Assembly (NCBI GenBank): GCA_020621865.1
Contig: JAHRYW010000002.1
Span: 12,778-76,777 of the forward strand
Source of the DNA: Betaproteobacteria bacterium
Lineage (GTDB): Bacteria > Pseudomonadota > Gammaproteobacteria > Burkholderiales > Rhodocyclaceae
Length of the DNA stretch: 64,000 nucleotides
Direction: 5' to 3'
Shown one piece after another: positions 44,169 to 54,525 of the stretch (positions within the stretch are counted from its first letter, which is position 1; every line of letters begins with the position of its first letter). The notes below the pieces were generated by a model that saw only the letters and a program-made list of their open reading frames with translations, was not told the DNA's origin and searched no databases. The position numbers and the translations under genes were made by a program.

Positions 44169-44861
44169 TCAGTCCTTGAACCGAACCCACTCTGCCAGCG
44201 GGGCGCGTTCGGTTTTCAGGGCGTTTTCCGGCGCTTCCGGATTGGCATAGCCGAGGGCCATGCCGCAGACGAAGGTCTCGTTTTCGGCCAGCCCCAGTTC
44301 CTCGCGGATGATGCGGTGGAATTGCACGAAGGCGGCTTGCGGGCAGGTGTCCAGGCCGCGCGCCTTGGCAGCCAGCATGACGTTTTGCACGAACATGCCG
44401 TAGTCCAGCCAGCTGCCTTGCTCCATCAGCGTATCGACGGTGAACATCAGGCCGACCGGGGCGTCGAAGAACTGGAAGTTGCGGGCGTGCTGCTTGTGCA
44501 TCCGCTCGGCGTCGCCTTTCTGGATGCCAAGCAACTGGTAGAGATCGAGGCCGATCTTTCGCCGCCGCTCGATGTAGGGCGATACCCACTTACGCGGGTA
44601 GTAGGGGTAGCACTCGGCGTGGGTCGCCGCCTCTTCCGGATCGTCGAAGGCGGCGATGATCCGCTCGCTGAGCCGGACTTTGCTTTCTCCGGTCAGCACC
44701 CAGGTCTTCCAGGGCTGGATGTTGGTGCCGGAAGGGGCGCGGGCGGCAATGTTCAGGATGTCTTCGATGACCGGCCTGGGCACTGGCGTCGGCAGGAAGG
44801 CGCGGCAGGAATAGCGGGTCTTGATGACTTCGTCGACGGCGGCTTGGTGCGAGTTGTTCAT
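44169..44861 (-). CDS. Nitroreductase family protein
   Basis: IKTRYSCRAFLPTPVPRPVIEDILNIAARAPSGTNIQPWKTWVLTG. Confidence 0.92.
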   Translation of the reverse strand: MNNSHQAAVDEVIKTRYSCRAFLPTPVPRPVIEDILNIAARAPSGTNIQPWKTWVLTGESKVRLSERIIAAFDDPEEAATHAECYPYYPRKWVSPYIERRRKIGLDLYQLLGIQKGDAERMHKQHARNFQFFDAPVGLMFTVDTLMEQGSWLDYGMFVQNVMLAAKARGLDTCPQAAFVQFHRIIREELGLAENETFVCGMALGYANPEAPENALKTERAPLAEWVRFKD

Positions 44862-44952
44862 GGCGGGCAGTGGGGCTGGGTGATCGTTGTCGGAAATGCG
44901 GATTGAAAAGGATAAGCGAGCGGGACTGAACCCGCCATTCCTTCCGGCTGGC

Positions 44953-45834
44953 TCAATATCCCGGCCAGGGCAGGGGCGGGGCTGCCAGGCGGGGCGCCCG
45001 GCCGTCGCCGACTGGTCCGAAGCGGGCGTCGCCGCTTTCCCATTGGCGCTGGGCGGTGGCAATCGTCGCCTTGTCGTAGCCGACGAAATTCCACCACATC
45101 AGCACCGGTTCGGCGAAGGGCTGGCTGCCGAGCAGCAGGATTTTGCTGTCGGCGGCGAGGCCCAGGCGCAGTTTGTCCCGGCCGTGGCCGAGATAGGCGA
45201 GTTCGTCGGCCGGTACGCTTTCGTCGTCCAGCCGAACCGAGCCGGTCAGCGGCAGCAGGGCGTATTCGAAGTCGGGGCGCAGGTCGAGGTCTATCGTCGC
45301 TGCCGCCGGGCTGGCGATGTCGAGACCGAGCAGCGGCGAGTGCAGCCGGGTCGGCGCGCTGTGGGCGCCGTAATCGCCGGCCAGCAGCGTGACGGTTGCG
45401 CCCTGTGTCTGCCATTGAGGCAGGGTCGGGTGGTGGGCGAAATCCGGCGGGCAGTCCTGCATGGCGGGCGGCAGGGCGATCCATAACTGGGCGGCGTGCA
45501 GGCGGCTGCCATCGGTCAGCGAATCTTCAGTATGGACGACGCCGCGCCCGGCGGTCATCAGGTTGACCTGGCCGGGGCGGATGATTTGCTCGTTGCCCAG
45601 GCTGTCGCGGTGCAGCACTTCACCTTCGAGCAGCCAGGTGAAGGTTTGCAGGCCGATGTGCGGGTGGGCGCCGACGTGCATGCCGCGGCCTGGCGGAAAA
45701 TCCACCGGCCCGGCATGGTCGAGAAAGCACCAGGCGCCGACCATACGTTGCTGGCGGCTGGGCAGAGCGCGGCGAACCAGCATGCCGTCGCCGAGATCGG
45801 CGCTACGGGTGGCGATGCGAAGCATGGGGGGCAT
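44953..45834 (-). CDS. Pirin family protein
   Basis: WCFLDHAGPVDFPPGRGMHVGAHPHIGLQTFTWLLEGEVLHRDSLGNEQ. Confidence 0.93.
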   Translation of the reverse strand: MPPMLRIATRSADLGDGMLVRRALPSRQQRMVGAWCFLDHAGPVDFPPGRGMHVGAHPHIGLQTFTWLLEGEVLHRDSLGNEQIIRPGQVNLMTAGRGVVHTEDSLTDGSRLHAAQLWIALPPAMQDCPPDFAHHPTLPQWQTQGATVTLLAGDYGAHSAPTRLHSPLLGLDIASPAAATIDLDLRPDFEYALLPLTGSVRLDDESVPADELAYLGHGRDKLRLGLAADSKILLLGSQPFAEPVLMWWNFVGYDKATIATAQRQWESGDARFGPVGDGRAPRLAAPPLPWPGY

Positions 45835-45872
45835 GGGCGTCTCCGGGGTGATGGTCTGGGGACGGGGCCGGC

Positions 45873-46499
45873 TTACTTGCTGCGTTGCACCGTGGTGTAG
45901 CTGTTGATCAGGTTGCGGTAGTCGGGGATGTGGCTGGCGAACAGCGTGCCCAGGCCCTCGATGTCGTTGCGCCAGTCGCGGTGCAGTTCGCAGGCGACGC
46001 CGAACCAGGTCATCAATTGCGCGCCGGCGGTTTCCATGCGCCGCCAGGCGGAATCGCGGGTGATTTCGTTGAAGGTGCCGGAGGCATCGGTGACGACGAA
46101 GACCTCGTAGCCTTCTTCCAGGGCCGACAGCGCCGGGAAGGCGACGCAGACTTCGGTGACGATGCCGGCGATGATCAGCTGCCGCCGGCCGGTGGCCTGG
46201 ACCGCGTTGACGAAGTCCTCGTTGTCCCAGGCGTTGATCTGGCCGGGGCGGGCAATGTATGGGGCGTCCGGGAAAGTGTCCTTGAGTTCGGTCATCAGCG
46301 GGCCGTTGGGGCCGTTCTCGAAACTGGTGGTTAGGATGGTCGGCAGCTTGAAATACTTGGCCAGGTCGGCCAGCGCCAGCACGTTGTTGCGGAAGGTGTC
46401 CGGCTCGATGTCGCGGACCAGGGACGACAGACCGGCCTGATGGTCGACCAGCAGGACGGCGGCGTTGCTCTTGTCGAGCTTGACGTAGGGTTTGCTCAT
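45873..46499 (-). CDS. Isochorismatase family hydrolase (YcaC-like)
   Basis: AAVLLVDHQAGL, NAWDNEDFVNAVQATGRRQLIIAGIVTEVCVAFPAL. Confidence 0.92.
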   Translation of the reverse strand: MSKPYVKLDKSNAAVLLVDHQAGLSSLVRDIEPDTFRNNVLALADLAKYFKLPTILTTSFENGPNGPLMTELKDTFPDAPYIARPGQINAWDNEDFVNAVQATGRRQLIIAGIVTEVCVAFPALSALEEGYEVFVVTDASGTFNEITRDSAWRRMETAGAQLMTWFGVACELHRDWRNDIEGLGTLFASHIPDYRNLINSYTTVQRSK

Positions 46500-46694
46500 T
46501 GTGGCTCTCCTTGGCGGTGTGACGCTGGGAATCCAGCTCGGCTGCGGTGCCGGGGCGACAGTCTCGTCGTCCATCGGTAACGCACCGGCTTGGACAACGC
46601 CGTCCGGCGTTGATTCCGTCGTCATCCGGCTGCAAGGTGGGGGCCGTTAGCCAGCCTCCTCGGCGCGAAAGCTGGCCGCCGGACGTACTGGTAG

Positions 46695-46739
46695 GAAATT
46701 TGGATTTTGGCCATTTTTTTGGGCTGACCGTAGCATTCG
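46695..46739 (+). repeat. Dispersed GACCGTAGCATTT repeat, copy 6
   Basis: ggaaatttggattttggccatttttttgggctgaccgtagcattcg. Confidence 0.9.
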
Positions 46740-47016
46740 GGGCAGTCCGGCTACGATCGGGGTCGCCACTGGCCTGCTTTCGTCAATTGGCGACAAGGAA
46801 TTTCGTTTTTAATCAGTTGCTTGCCGGTGTTGGCGGATTGTCTGTCGCTGCCCGGCGACAGAATGGCTGATTTTTGGGCCAGGCGATGTTGGCAACTGTC
46901 TGATTTGACGACGATTTGTTCTTTTGGCATCGGTTTTGCAATGAATTTGCTGCAGTGACGGCCTTTTGTCGTTGTTGCAGAAAACATTGCCATTCCAGTG
47001 TCGGAAAGAAATCAAA

Positions 47017-47565
47017 ATGGATAAATCAACCATCAAAGGAATCGCCATCGGGGCGGTGGCCATGGTGACGATCAGCGCCAGTGGCGTAACCGGCTACAAG
47101 ATGCTGACTCAGCCGAAATCGGCCGAAGTCCTGGCTGTTGCGGAAATCAAGGAAAAGGTCAGGATTCCCCATCAGGATTGTCAGGATGTCGCGGTCCAGC
47201 GGCGGGCCCCGGTGCAGGATCAGCATCGGATTGCCGGCACGGTCATCGGCGGCGTCCTCGGCGGCGTGGTGGGCAACCAGATCGGCCGGGGCGCCGGCAA
47301 TACGCTGGCCACCGTGGCCGGCGCGGCAGCCGGTGGCTATGCCGGCAACACCGTGCAGAAAGGCATGCAGGAGCGCGATACGGTTTCATCGGTCGAGCAA
47401 CGCTGCCGAACCGTCTATGAAACGACCGAGAAGGTTGCTGCCTACGACGTGACCTATCGCCTTGACGGCAAGGAAGGGCAGGTCCGCTTGGAACATGATC
47501 CGGGCGAGACGATTCCCGTCAAGGACGGGAAGCTGGTCCTCGACCCGCCAACGGCAGTCAATTAA
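47017..47565 (+). CDS. Glycine-zipper 2TM domain protein
   Basis: DQHRIAGTVIGGVLGGVVGNQIGRGAGNTLATVAGAAAGGYAGNTVQKGMQ. Confidence 0.9.
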   Translation: MDKSTIKGIAIGAVAMVTISASGVTGYKMLTQPKSAEVLAVAEIKEKVRIPHQDCQDVAVQRRAPVQDQHRIAGTVIGGVLGGVVGNQIGRGAGNTLATVAGAAAGGYAGNTVQKGMQERDTVSSVEQRCRTVYETTEKVAAYDVTYRLDGKEGQVRLEHDPGETIPVKDGKLVLDPPTAVN

Positions 47566-47668
47566 CGAACGGCGAATCGCCAGCTTGCCCATTGCTCGAA
47601 AGAGCACGGCAGGCTGGCTTCTCCAGATAGGCCGGCCGACGGGGGCGTGATGGCTACCGGCGGGCCTT

Positions 47669-49198
47669 CTACAAATCTTCAATGCCTGCCCGAACTTCAT
47701 CCGCCTTCTGCTGCACGGCCAGCAAGGCCGCCGGGCTCATTTTGGCCAGCTGGCGATAGACCATGCCGAGCCGGGGATTTGCCGCCAGACGTTGGCCGTT
47801 GCGGGCAAAGAAATCCCAGTACAGGGCATTGAACGGGCAGGCTCGCTCGCCAAGCCGCGCTTTTTTGTCGTAATGGCAGCCCTTGCAGTAGTCGCTCATG
47901 CGGTCGATATAGGCGGCGCTGGATACATATGGTTTGGTCGCCAGCTTGCCGCCGTCGGCGAACTGGCTCATGCCGACGGTGTTGGGTAGCTCGACCCATT
48001 CGAAGGCATCGATATAAACGCCGAGATACCAGCCATGCACCGCCCGTGGGTCCAGCCCGGCAAGCAGCGCAAAGTTGCCGATGACCATCAGGCGCTGAAT
48101 GTGGTGGGCGTAGGCGTGTTCCAGAGACTGGCCGATGGCATGCGCCAGGCAGCGCATTTTTGTCTCGCCGGTCCAGAACCATGACGGTAGCGGGCGCTGG
48201 TGGTCGAAGCAGTTTTGCGTCTCGTAGCCGGGCATGTTGGCCCAATAGACGCCGCGCACGTATTCACGCCAGCCGAGGATCTGCCGGATGAAGCCTTCCG
48301 CTGCTGCCAGCGGCACGCGCCCCGACTCATAAGCTTCAGTCGCCCTGGTGACGACTTCGCGCGGATTGAGCATTTTGGTATTGAGCGCGAAGGACAGCAG
48401 CGAGTGGAAAAGCCGCCAGGCGCGAAACGTCAGCGCATCCTGAAAGTCACCAAAATGGGGCAGCGCTTCATCGATGAAGTCATCGAGTTGCTGCAGGGCT
48501 TCGACCCGGTTCAGCGGCCACCGGAAGCGCTGCGCGCTCGGCTCGCCGAAGCTGGCGACACCGGCCTGCTGGACGCTTTGCCAGAGCGCCGAATGATCGT
48601 GGGTCGTGCGCCAGTCAGACGGCTCGCGCGGCAGGCCGGGCCAGGGCTTGCGGTTGTCGTGATCGAAATTCCACTGGCCGCCCAGGGGCTTGCCGGGGGC
48701 GGTCATCAGCACACCGTGGCGAATGCGCATCTGGCGGTAGAAGTGTTCCATCAGCCATTGTTTGCGCTCGGCGAAGAGCTGCGCGGCTTCGTCGCGCCGG
48801 GTGTAGAAATGTTCGCTATCGACCATCCGGCAGGGAATTGCGAGCCGACTGGCGTAGTCGGCCAGCTGCCGGTCCAGCCGCCATTCGTCCGGCGCCTGGT
48901 ACTCCAGGGCGCTGGCCGCATGCTCGGCGATCAGCGCATCCAGATTGGCCGGCAGCGATTGGCGGTTGGCCGGATCGTCGATCGCCAGGTAATGCACGCG
49001 ATGGCCGGCCAGCGCCAGTTGCCGGGCGAAGTCGCGCATGGCGGCAAAGATGGCGATGATTTTCTGGGCGTGGTGCAGGACGTAATCGGTTTCCTGGCGG
49101 ATTTCCATCAGCACGTAGATCGTGTGCTCGTCGGGCGCCGAAAACCAGCGGTGCGCCGGATTGAGCTGGTCGCCCAGGATCAGGCGGAGCGTGCTCAT
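47669..49198 (-). CDS. Cryptochrome/deoxyribodipyrimidine photolyase-related protein (FeS-BCP/PhrB-like)
   Basis: LRLILGDQLNPAHRWF...LFALNTKMLNPREVV...ILGWREYVRGVYWANMPGYE...CKGCHYDKKARLGERACPFNALYWDFF. Confidence 0.92.
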   Translation of the reverse strand: MSTLRLILGDQLNPAHRWFSAPDEHTIYVLMEIRQETDYVLHHAQKIIAIFAAMRDFARQLALAGHRVHYLAIDDPANRQSLPANLDALIAEHAASALEYQAPDEWRLDRQLADYASRLAIPCRMVDSEHFYTRRDEAAQLFAERKQWLMEHFYRQMRIRHGVLMTAPGKPLGGQWNFDHDNRKPWPGLPREPSDWRTTHDHSALWQSVQQAGVASFGEPSAQRFRWPLNRVEALQQLDDFIDEALPHFGDFQDALTFRAWRLFHSLLSFALNTKMLNPREVVTRATEAYESGRVPLAAAEGFIRQILGWREYVRGVYWANMPGYETQNCFDHQRPLPSWFWTGETKMRCLAHAIGQSLEHAYAHHIQRLMVIGNFALLAGLDPRAVHGWYLGVYIDAFEWVELPNTVGMSQFADGGKLATKPYVSSAAYIDRMSDYCKGCHYDKKARLGERACPFNALYWDFFARNGQRLAANPRLGMVYRQLAKMSPAALLAVQQKADEVRAGIEDL

Positions 49199-49344
49199 GC
49201 CTTTCCCTGGCGGTTTCGCCGGCAGCGTTCGGAGCAATATTTAAGCTCGTCCCAGACGGCCGCCCACTTTTTTCGCCATAGGTAGGGGCGGCCGCAGACT
49301 AGGCAGGTCTTGCTCGGCAGATCGGCTTTTTTCCGGGCGCGCAT
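49195..49344 (-). CDS. DUF2256-like small protein (absent from the supplied ORF track)
   Basis: Manual translation MRARKKADLPSKTCLVCGRPYLWRKKWAAVWDELKYCSERCRRNRQGKA*; ATGA overlap with photolyase start. Confidence 0.85.
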   Translation of the reverse strand: MRARKKADLPSKTCLVCGRPYLWRKKWAAVWDELKYCSERCRRNRQGKA

Positions 49345-49355
49345 TCCGGCGGGCT

Positions 49356-49901
49356 TTACTGCGTATCGGCCCGCTTCTGGTCGACCCAGATCAGCTTGTC
49401 GGTGGCGAAGCCGAGTGCCTTGGCCTGGCTGACCTGTTGTTCGCGGACCTCGGCCGGCAGCGTCCGGTCACGGGCAAGAATCCACAAATAATCCCGATCC
49501 GGCCCGGCGACCAGCGACCACCGATAGTCCTGCTGATCGAGCGCAATCACGTGATAGCCGCCGTAGAAGGGACCGAAGAACGACACTTTGAGCGAAGCGG
49601 TCTGCCTGTCGCCAATGAACAGGGCGCGGCCGATCGCTTCCTTCCAGGCCTGCCGCCTGGTGTCGTAGCCGCGGTTGATGACCTTGACGCTGCCGTCGTC
49701 CTGCAACTGGTAGGTGGCATTGACGTCGCTCATGCCGCGCTCGAAGGAGTGGTCGAGCCTGGCAATCTCGTACCACTGCCCGAGGTAGCGGTTGAGGTCG
49801 AAGGGAGTGACCGGGCGCAGGCCTTCAGGGGGCGCCGTCGAACATGCGCTGAGCGCCAAGGCAAACAGCAAGGCGAGGATGGCGGATCGGCGGAGTGACA
49901 T
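49356..49901 (-). CDS. Lipocalin family lipoprotein (Blc-like)
   Basis: LSACSTAP lipobox; RYLGQWYEIARLDHSFERGMSDVNATYQL. Confidence 0.93.
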   Translation of the reverse strand: MSLRRSAILALLFALALSACSTAPPEGLRPVTPFDLNRYLGQWYEIARLDHSFERGMSDVNATYQLQDDGSVKVINRGYDTRRQAWKEAIGRALFIGDRQTASLKVSFFGPFYGGYHVIALDQQDYRWSLVAGPDRDYLWILARDRTLPAEVREQQVSQAKALGFATDKLIWVDQKRADTQ

Positions 49902-50043
49902 GGCCGTGCTTTCGAGGACAGATAATGCGTATTTTGTCCTAGACAAATTAAAACAACAATCGCAATATGCGCAAAATTATCCGGCAAATCGGCTTATTGA
50001 AATTTAACGTCCATGACAACATGGCGTGCAGCAAGGAGCGAAC

Positions 50044-50784
50044 ATGAACAGGATTGCACTCGTGACCGGCGCTGCCGGTGGTGTCGGGCGTGCCCTGGTG
50101 GCTCGACTCGCCGCCCAGGGCTGGCAACTGATCGTCACCAGCCGCCAGGCTGAACACCTGAGCGCAGCGTTCGGCGACCAGCACCTGCAGGTGGCGGCCG
50201 ATTGCTCGACCGTGGCGGGTGCCCAACACATTCTGCAGGTGGCCAAGGACCATCAGATGCTGCCCACCGCGCTGGCCCATTGCGTCGGCAATATCCGTCT
50301 TGGCGCCCTGCATCGCATGAGCGAGGCCGATTTCAACGATTGCCTGAGCGCCAACCTGATCAGCGCCTTTCACACGCTCGCCGCCTTCGTCGGTGGTCTG
50401 CGCGAGGCGCGCAGCCCGGGGGCGGCCGTGCTGGTCTCATCCGCCGCAGCGCGCATCGGTACGCCCAACCATGAGGCCGTCGCGGCGGCCAAGGCGGGGC
50501 TGGAGGGCCTGGTTCGTGGCGTCGCCGCAACCTATGCCGCCAACGGCATCCGCATCAATGCCGTGGCCCCCGGCATCATGGAAACGCCGGCCTCGGCCGG
50601 CGTCATCGCCAGCCCGACCGCCCGCGAGGCGGCGGCCCGGCAATACCCGCTACCTGGCATCGGCTCGCCGGACGAGCTGGCCGAGTTGATGGCCTGGCTG
50701 CTGTCCGATTCGGCCGCCCGCGTCACCGGGCAGGTCTGGTCGCTCGACGGCGGATTTTCCAGCATCCGCCCCTTGGTCAAGTGA
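50044..50784 (+). CDS. SDR family oxidoreductase
   Basis: ALVTGAAGGVGRALV; INAVAPGIMETPAS; SLDGGFSS. Confidence 0.92.
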   Translation: MNRIALVTGAAGGVGRALVARLAAQGWQLIVTSRQAEHLSAAFGDQHLQVAADCSTVAGAQHILQVAKDHQMLPTALAHCVGNIRLGALHRMSEADFNDCLSANLISAFHTLAAFVGGLREARSPGAAVLVSSAAARIGTPNHEAVAAAKAGLEGLVRGVAATYAANGIRINAVAPGIMETPASAGVIASPTAREAAARQYPLPGIGSPDELAELMAWLLSDSAARVTGQVWSLDGGFSSIRPLVK

Positions 50785-50804
50785 GGTCGGTCATCGCTGC
50801 GGCC

Positions 50805-50853
50805 AATTCCGTTTTTCGATTTTGGCCAATTTTTCCGGCCGACCGTAGCATTT
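50805..50853 (+). repeat. Dispersed GACCGTAGCATTT repeat, copy 7
   Basis: aattccgtttttcgattttggccaatttttccggccgaccgtagcatttgc. Confidence 0.9.
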
Positions 50854-50868
50854 GCCCGGCCGCGGGAT

Positions 50869-51894
50869 TCAACAGGTGCGCAGCCGGTTCAGGGTCATCG
50901 ACGGATATTCGCCAAAGCGCTTGAAGTAGGCGGCGGCGAAGACACCAAGGCTGGAGTAGCCCCACAGGTTGGCGATGGTGACGACCGTGCTGCCGGGCGG
51001 CGCCGCCATCAGCGCCTTGCGTATGCCCTGCAGGCGCTGCTCGCGCAGAAAGGCCATCGGGGTGTAGCCGCGAAACTGCCTGAAGGAGTTGCTCAGGCTG
51101 CGGACGCTGACCCCGGCGGCCAGGGCAATCGTAGAGAGGGTCGGGCATTCGCGGGCGTGGGTTTGCATGTATTCCTCGGCGATCTTGACGCAGCGCGGGA
51201 TGACGCTGCCGCGCAGGCGGTGGTTGCCGGCTTCCGTGCCGCTCTGCCTCAACCACGCCGACAGCATGTGCATGCCGAGCATTTCTTCCAGATGGCTGCC
51301 GAGCGGGCCTTTGGTGACCAGTTCCGGGGTTTCGGCGACGCAGCGGCAGACATAGCCGAGCAGCGCCACCCAGGCCGAGTTCGGGCCGCCGAAGGAGAGC
51401 TTGCGCCGCCAGATTTCCGCTTCGGCCGGTACGCCGTACCAGCGCAGAAAGAGCTCTTCGAGGTATTGGTGGGGGAAGGTGATATTGACCTGCAGGTGAT
51501 TCGGGTCGAAATCGGCCCAGTAATCGGTGCGGCTGGTGTCGACGAGAAAGGTGTGGCCGACCGGGGTTTCGGCGAACGCCCCGGTATCGATCCAGTGGCG
51601 GGCGTTGCCGCGCACGGTGGTGAGCGCCATGCCCATGCCGGGGCCCATCGAGAAATCGGACAAATGAATGGGTATGCCGTAGGAAAACCGGCTGAGGATC
51701 ATGCTGCCGATGGAAACGGCGTGCAGCACCGAATCCGGTTCCCGGACGGTGCCGTTGGGGGTGGCCTTGTAAGGCATGTACACCTGGTCGGACCAGGCGC
51801 GTATTTCGTCGAAATGTCTTGAGCGGACCAGTTCGTAATCCGTGACGGGGCGGCCCTGGCCGTCAAGGAGCAAAGCATTCTGCAAGAAGTCCAT
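50869..51894 (-). CDS. AraC family transcriptional regulator
   Basis: LSTIALAAGVSVRSLSNSFRQFRGYTPMAFLREQRLQGIRKAL; GYSSLGVFAAAYFKRFGEYPSMTL. Confidence 0.92.
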   Translation of the reverse strand: MDFLQNALLLDGQGRPVTDYELVRSRHFDEIRAWSDQVYMPYKATPNGTVREPDSVLHAVSIGSMILSRFSYGIPIHLSDFSMGPGMGMALTTVRGNARHWIDTGAFAETPVGHTFLVDTSRTDYWADFDPNHLQVNITFPHQYLEELFLRWYGVPAEAEIWRRKLSFGGPNSAWVALLGYVCRCVAETPELVTKGPLGSHLEEMLGMHMLSAWLRQSGTEAGNHRLRGSVIPRCVKIAEEYMQTHARECPTLSTIALAAGVSVRSLSNSFRQFRGYTPMAFLREQRLQGIRKALMAAPPGSTVVTIANLWGYSSLGVFAAAYFKRFGEYPSMTLNRLRTC

Positions 51895-52015
51895 TTTTTC
51901 CCCTTGAAAATACCCATGGAGAAGCTGCGACCGATGATCGCATATCGCTGGCTCGTTGAAGAACCGTCGTGACCAAGACGCGGCGGCCGACCGTTTCGGC
52001 CGGCCGCCGTCGTTC

Positions 52016-52906
52016 TCAGAAAACCTTGACCAGCCGCAGGTTGAAGCGGTTGTCTTCCTTGATGCCGGTGCGCACGGAAAGATCCTGCCCATAGGAGCCG
52101 AGGATCTGGATGCTCGGGGTGACGAAGTGGCCGACGGTGAGCAGGGCCTTGGTCCGCTCCTGGCGATCGCCCTGGCTGACGCCGTTGACCTTGGTCTCGC
52201 CGCCCCAGTCGTAGGAGAGCATGCCGGCGAGGTAGGTGCCGGGGGTGATGTGGTAGCGCAGGTGCGTCTGGAGCTGATAGGAGAGACTCTGCTTCAGCCT
52301 CGCGCTGGTGTTGCCAAAATCGTTGTTGTCACCGTACCAGACGACGTCGCCGATCAGGTCCAGGCTCCATTTGTCGGACAGCGGGGTGATGTAGCCGACC
52401 TGCATGTCCAGCTTCCAGCGATTCTCGCCAAAGGCGTTCAGCGCGTTGTTGCGGTCGTAATTGCCGGTCGGCATGTAGAGCCACGGCGTGACGGCAAAGG
52501 CGCGTTTGCGCTCGGGATCCTTGATCAGGTGGATCGTCGGGGCAAAGATCAGGTCGCCGATGCCGTTGGTCGACGAGAGCCCGGCCAGGTCGCCACCGGT
52601 ATTCAACTGCCCGAACGGCAGCAAAAACTGCGGGACGACGGTGAAATCGCCGATATCGACGAAGCGCACGCCACGCAGGATGCCGATGTCGGCGCTCAGC
52701 CGGGCGTTGCCAGACAGCTTGTTGCCCTGGCTGTACAACTGCTTGCCCTCGAAGTGCTGGTAATACAGCACGGCCAGGTTGGTCCCGTCGGGCAGGCGGG
52801 TGTAGTCGCCGGCGTCGATGGTGACGCTGTGGGCGCTGCCGGCAAGAAGCAGGTTGGCACCGAGCAGGGCGGCCAGTTTGAGGGCGATGACGGTCTTCTG
52901 GTGCAT
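52016..52906 (-). CDS. Outer-membrane transporter-like protein (phenol_MetA_deg/SphA-like)
   Basis: Signal peptide; DAGDYTRLPDGTNLAVLYYQHFEGKQLYSQGN...; beta-barrel-like, C-terminal F. Confidence 0.75.
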   Translation of the reverse strand: MHQKTVIALKLAALLGANLLLAGSAHSVTIDAGDYTRLPDGTNLAVLYYQHFEGKQLYSQGNKLSGNARLSADIGILRGVRFVDIGDFTVVPQFLLPFGQLNTGGDLAGLSSTNGIGDLIFAPTIHLIKDPERKRAFAVTPWLYMPTGNYDRNNALNAFGENRWKLDMQVGYITPLSDKWSLDLIGDVVWYGDNNDFGNTSARLKQSLSYQLQTHLRYHITPGTYLAGMLSYDWGGETKVNGVSQGDRQERTKALLTVGHFVTPSIQILGSYGQDLSVRTGIKEDNRFNLRLVKVF

Positions 52907-53277
52907 TGATTGTCTCCTTGGCGTGAATACGCTCTTTGTTGGAAAAACCCGGGCGTCACGGAAGGCGCGACGCAGCCGGTGGTCGCGGCGACGGCGTGTC
53001 TGAACCGGACTTGCGGCTCAGTTTGCGCAAGGAAATTGCATCGGGCTGTCGCTATCTGGCAGACGCCTGTCTGGGTTTGGCATGAAGTTTCCGCGGGCCT
53101 CGGCGCGCTGCCTGGCGGGGGCGGATCGGCGATTTGAGCTTGTTGCCGGAATCCGACAGCGCCTTGCCAGATTCCGACATTCCATCGCCGTGGCGGCTCC
53201 TAGACTGGGTTTCCCGACCGGAGAAAGGCGGAGCGGTCGGGATCACTCAACCATCCGCGTGCTAAAGGAGACATTCA

Positions 53278-54468
53278 ATGAATCAGCCTCAACTGAAGCG
53301 GGCGCTTGATGCCTTGCTGCATCAATCCGTCCATCGCCACGGTGGCGTCCCCGGCGTCGTCGCCATGGTCACCGACCGCCAGGGCAACCTCTACGAGGGC
53401 GCCGCCGGAACGCGCGAGCTCGGCAATCCGGCCATGCCCATGGCCACCGATGCCGTGTTTGCCATCTTTTCCACGACCAAGGCGATGACCGTGACCTGTG
53501 CGCTGCAGTTGATCGAGGAAGGGCGCTTGTCGCTGAGCGACCCGGTCGACCGCTACCTGCCGGAGATCGCCGAGCTCCAGGTGCTGACTGGCTTCGATAC
53601 CGCCGGCCAGCCGCAGACCCGCGCCCCGCGGCGCAAGATCACGATCAAGGATCTGTTCCTGCATACCAGCGGCCTCAGTTACGAGTTCTTCAGCGCCGCC
53701 GATCTTCAGTACCGCACCGCCAGGGGGATTCCGACCATCGTCTCCTGCACCTTCGCGTCGATGCGCTCGGTGCTGCTGAACGATCCCGGCGAACGTTGGA
53801 GCTATGGCGTCAATATCGACTGGCTCGGCCGGGTCGTCGAGAAGATTCGCGGCAAGCGGCTGGGCGAGGTCATGCGCGAACGCCTGTTCGCCCCGCTGAA
53901 CATGGTCGATATCGGCTTCACGATGAGCCCTCAGATGGCCGGTCGCCGGGTAAGCATTCACGATCGAAACGAGCATGGGCAACTGACGCCGCTGCCCGAC
54001 CTCGTCCTGCCCCAGCCGCCGGAGATGGATTGCGGCGGGCACGGCCTGTACGCGACAGTTGGCGAGTACATGAAATTCATCCGGATGATCCTCAACGAAG
54101 GCATGGGCGAGGGTGGTCGCGTCCTTAAGCCGGAAACCATCGCCCTGATGGGCAAGGACGGCCTGGCAGAGCTGGGGCTTTCCAGCAGCGGATGGACGAC
54201 GTCGATACCGTCGCTGAGCAATAGCGGCGAATTCTTCGCCGGCCAGGACAAGGGCTGGTCCTACAGTTTCCTGTTCAACCGGGAGAAGACCCCGACCGGA
54301 CGCCCAGCCGGTTCGATGATGTGGACCGGGCTGGCCAACTGCTACTACTGGATCGACCGGCAGACCGGGATTGGCGCCTACTGGGCCAGCCAGATACTGC
54401 CTTTCCAGGATGCCGTGGCCTATCCGAGCTTTGTGGAGTTCGAGAGCGCGGTGTATAGCAGCCGGTAG
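53278..54468 (+). CDS. Serine hydrolase, beta-lactamase (class C-like) family
   Basis: FAIFSTTKAMT (SxxK), YGVNIDWLGRVVE (YxN), LFLHTSGLSYEF. Confidence 0.92.
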   Translation: MNQPQLKRALDALLHQSVHRHGGVPGVVAMVTDRQGNLYEGAAGTRELGNPAMPMATDAVFAIFSTTKAMTVTCALQLIEEGRLSLSDPVDRYLPEIAELQVLTGFDTAGQPQTRAPRRKITIKDLFLHTSGLSYEFFSAADLQYRTARGIPTIVSCTFASMRSVLLNDPGERWSYGVNIDWLGRVVEKIRGKRLGEVMRERLFAPLNMVDIGFTMSPQMAGRRVSIHDRNEHGQLTPLPDLVLPQPPEMDCGGHGLYATVGEYMKFIRMILNEGMGEGGRVLKPETIALMGKDGLAELGLSSSGWTTSIPSLSNSGEFFAGQDKGWSYSFLFNREKTPTGRPAGSMMWTGLANCYYWIDRQTGIGAYWASQILPFQDAVAYPSFVEFESAVYSSR

Positions 54469-54525
54469 TCCCTTCAACGGCCGGGACTACAGTTGTTGTC
54501 CCGACCGGTCGATGCGGCATGCGAC

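Noticed and set aside
46547-46870. 107-aa plus-strand ORF reading through repeat copy 6 (LDFGHFFGLTVAFGAVRL)
   Set aside because: Lacks a credible RBS or conserved domain and partly antisense to the isochorismatase leader; treated as noncoding repeat read-through, though the frame matches that used in soxX.
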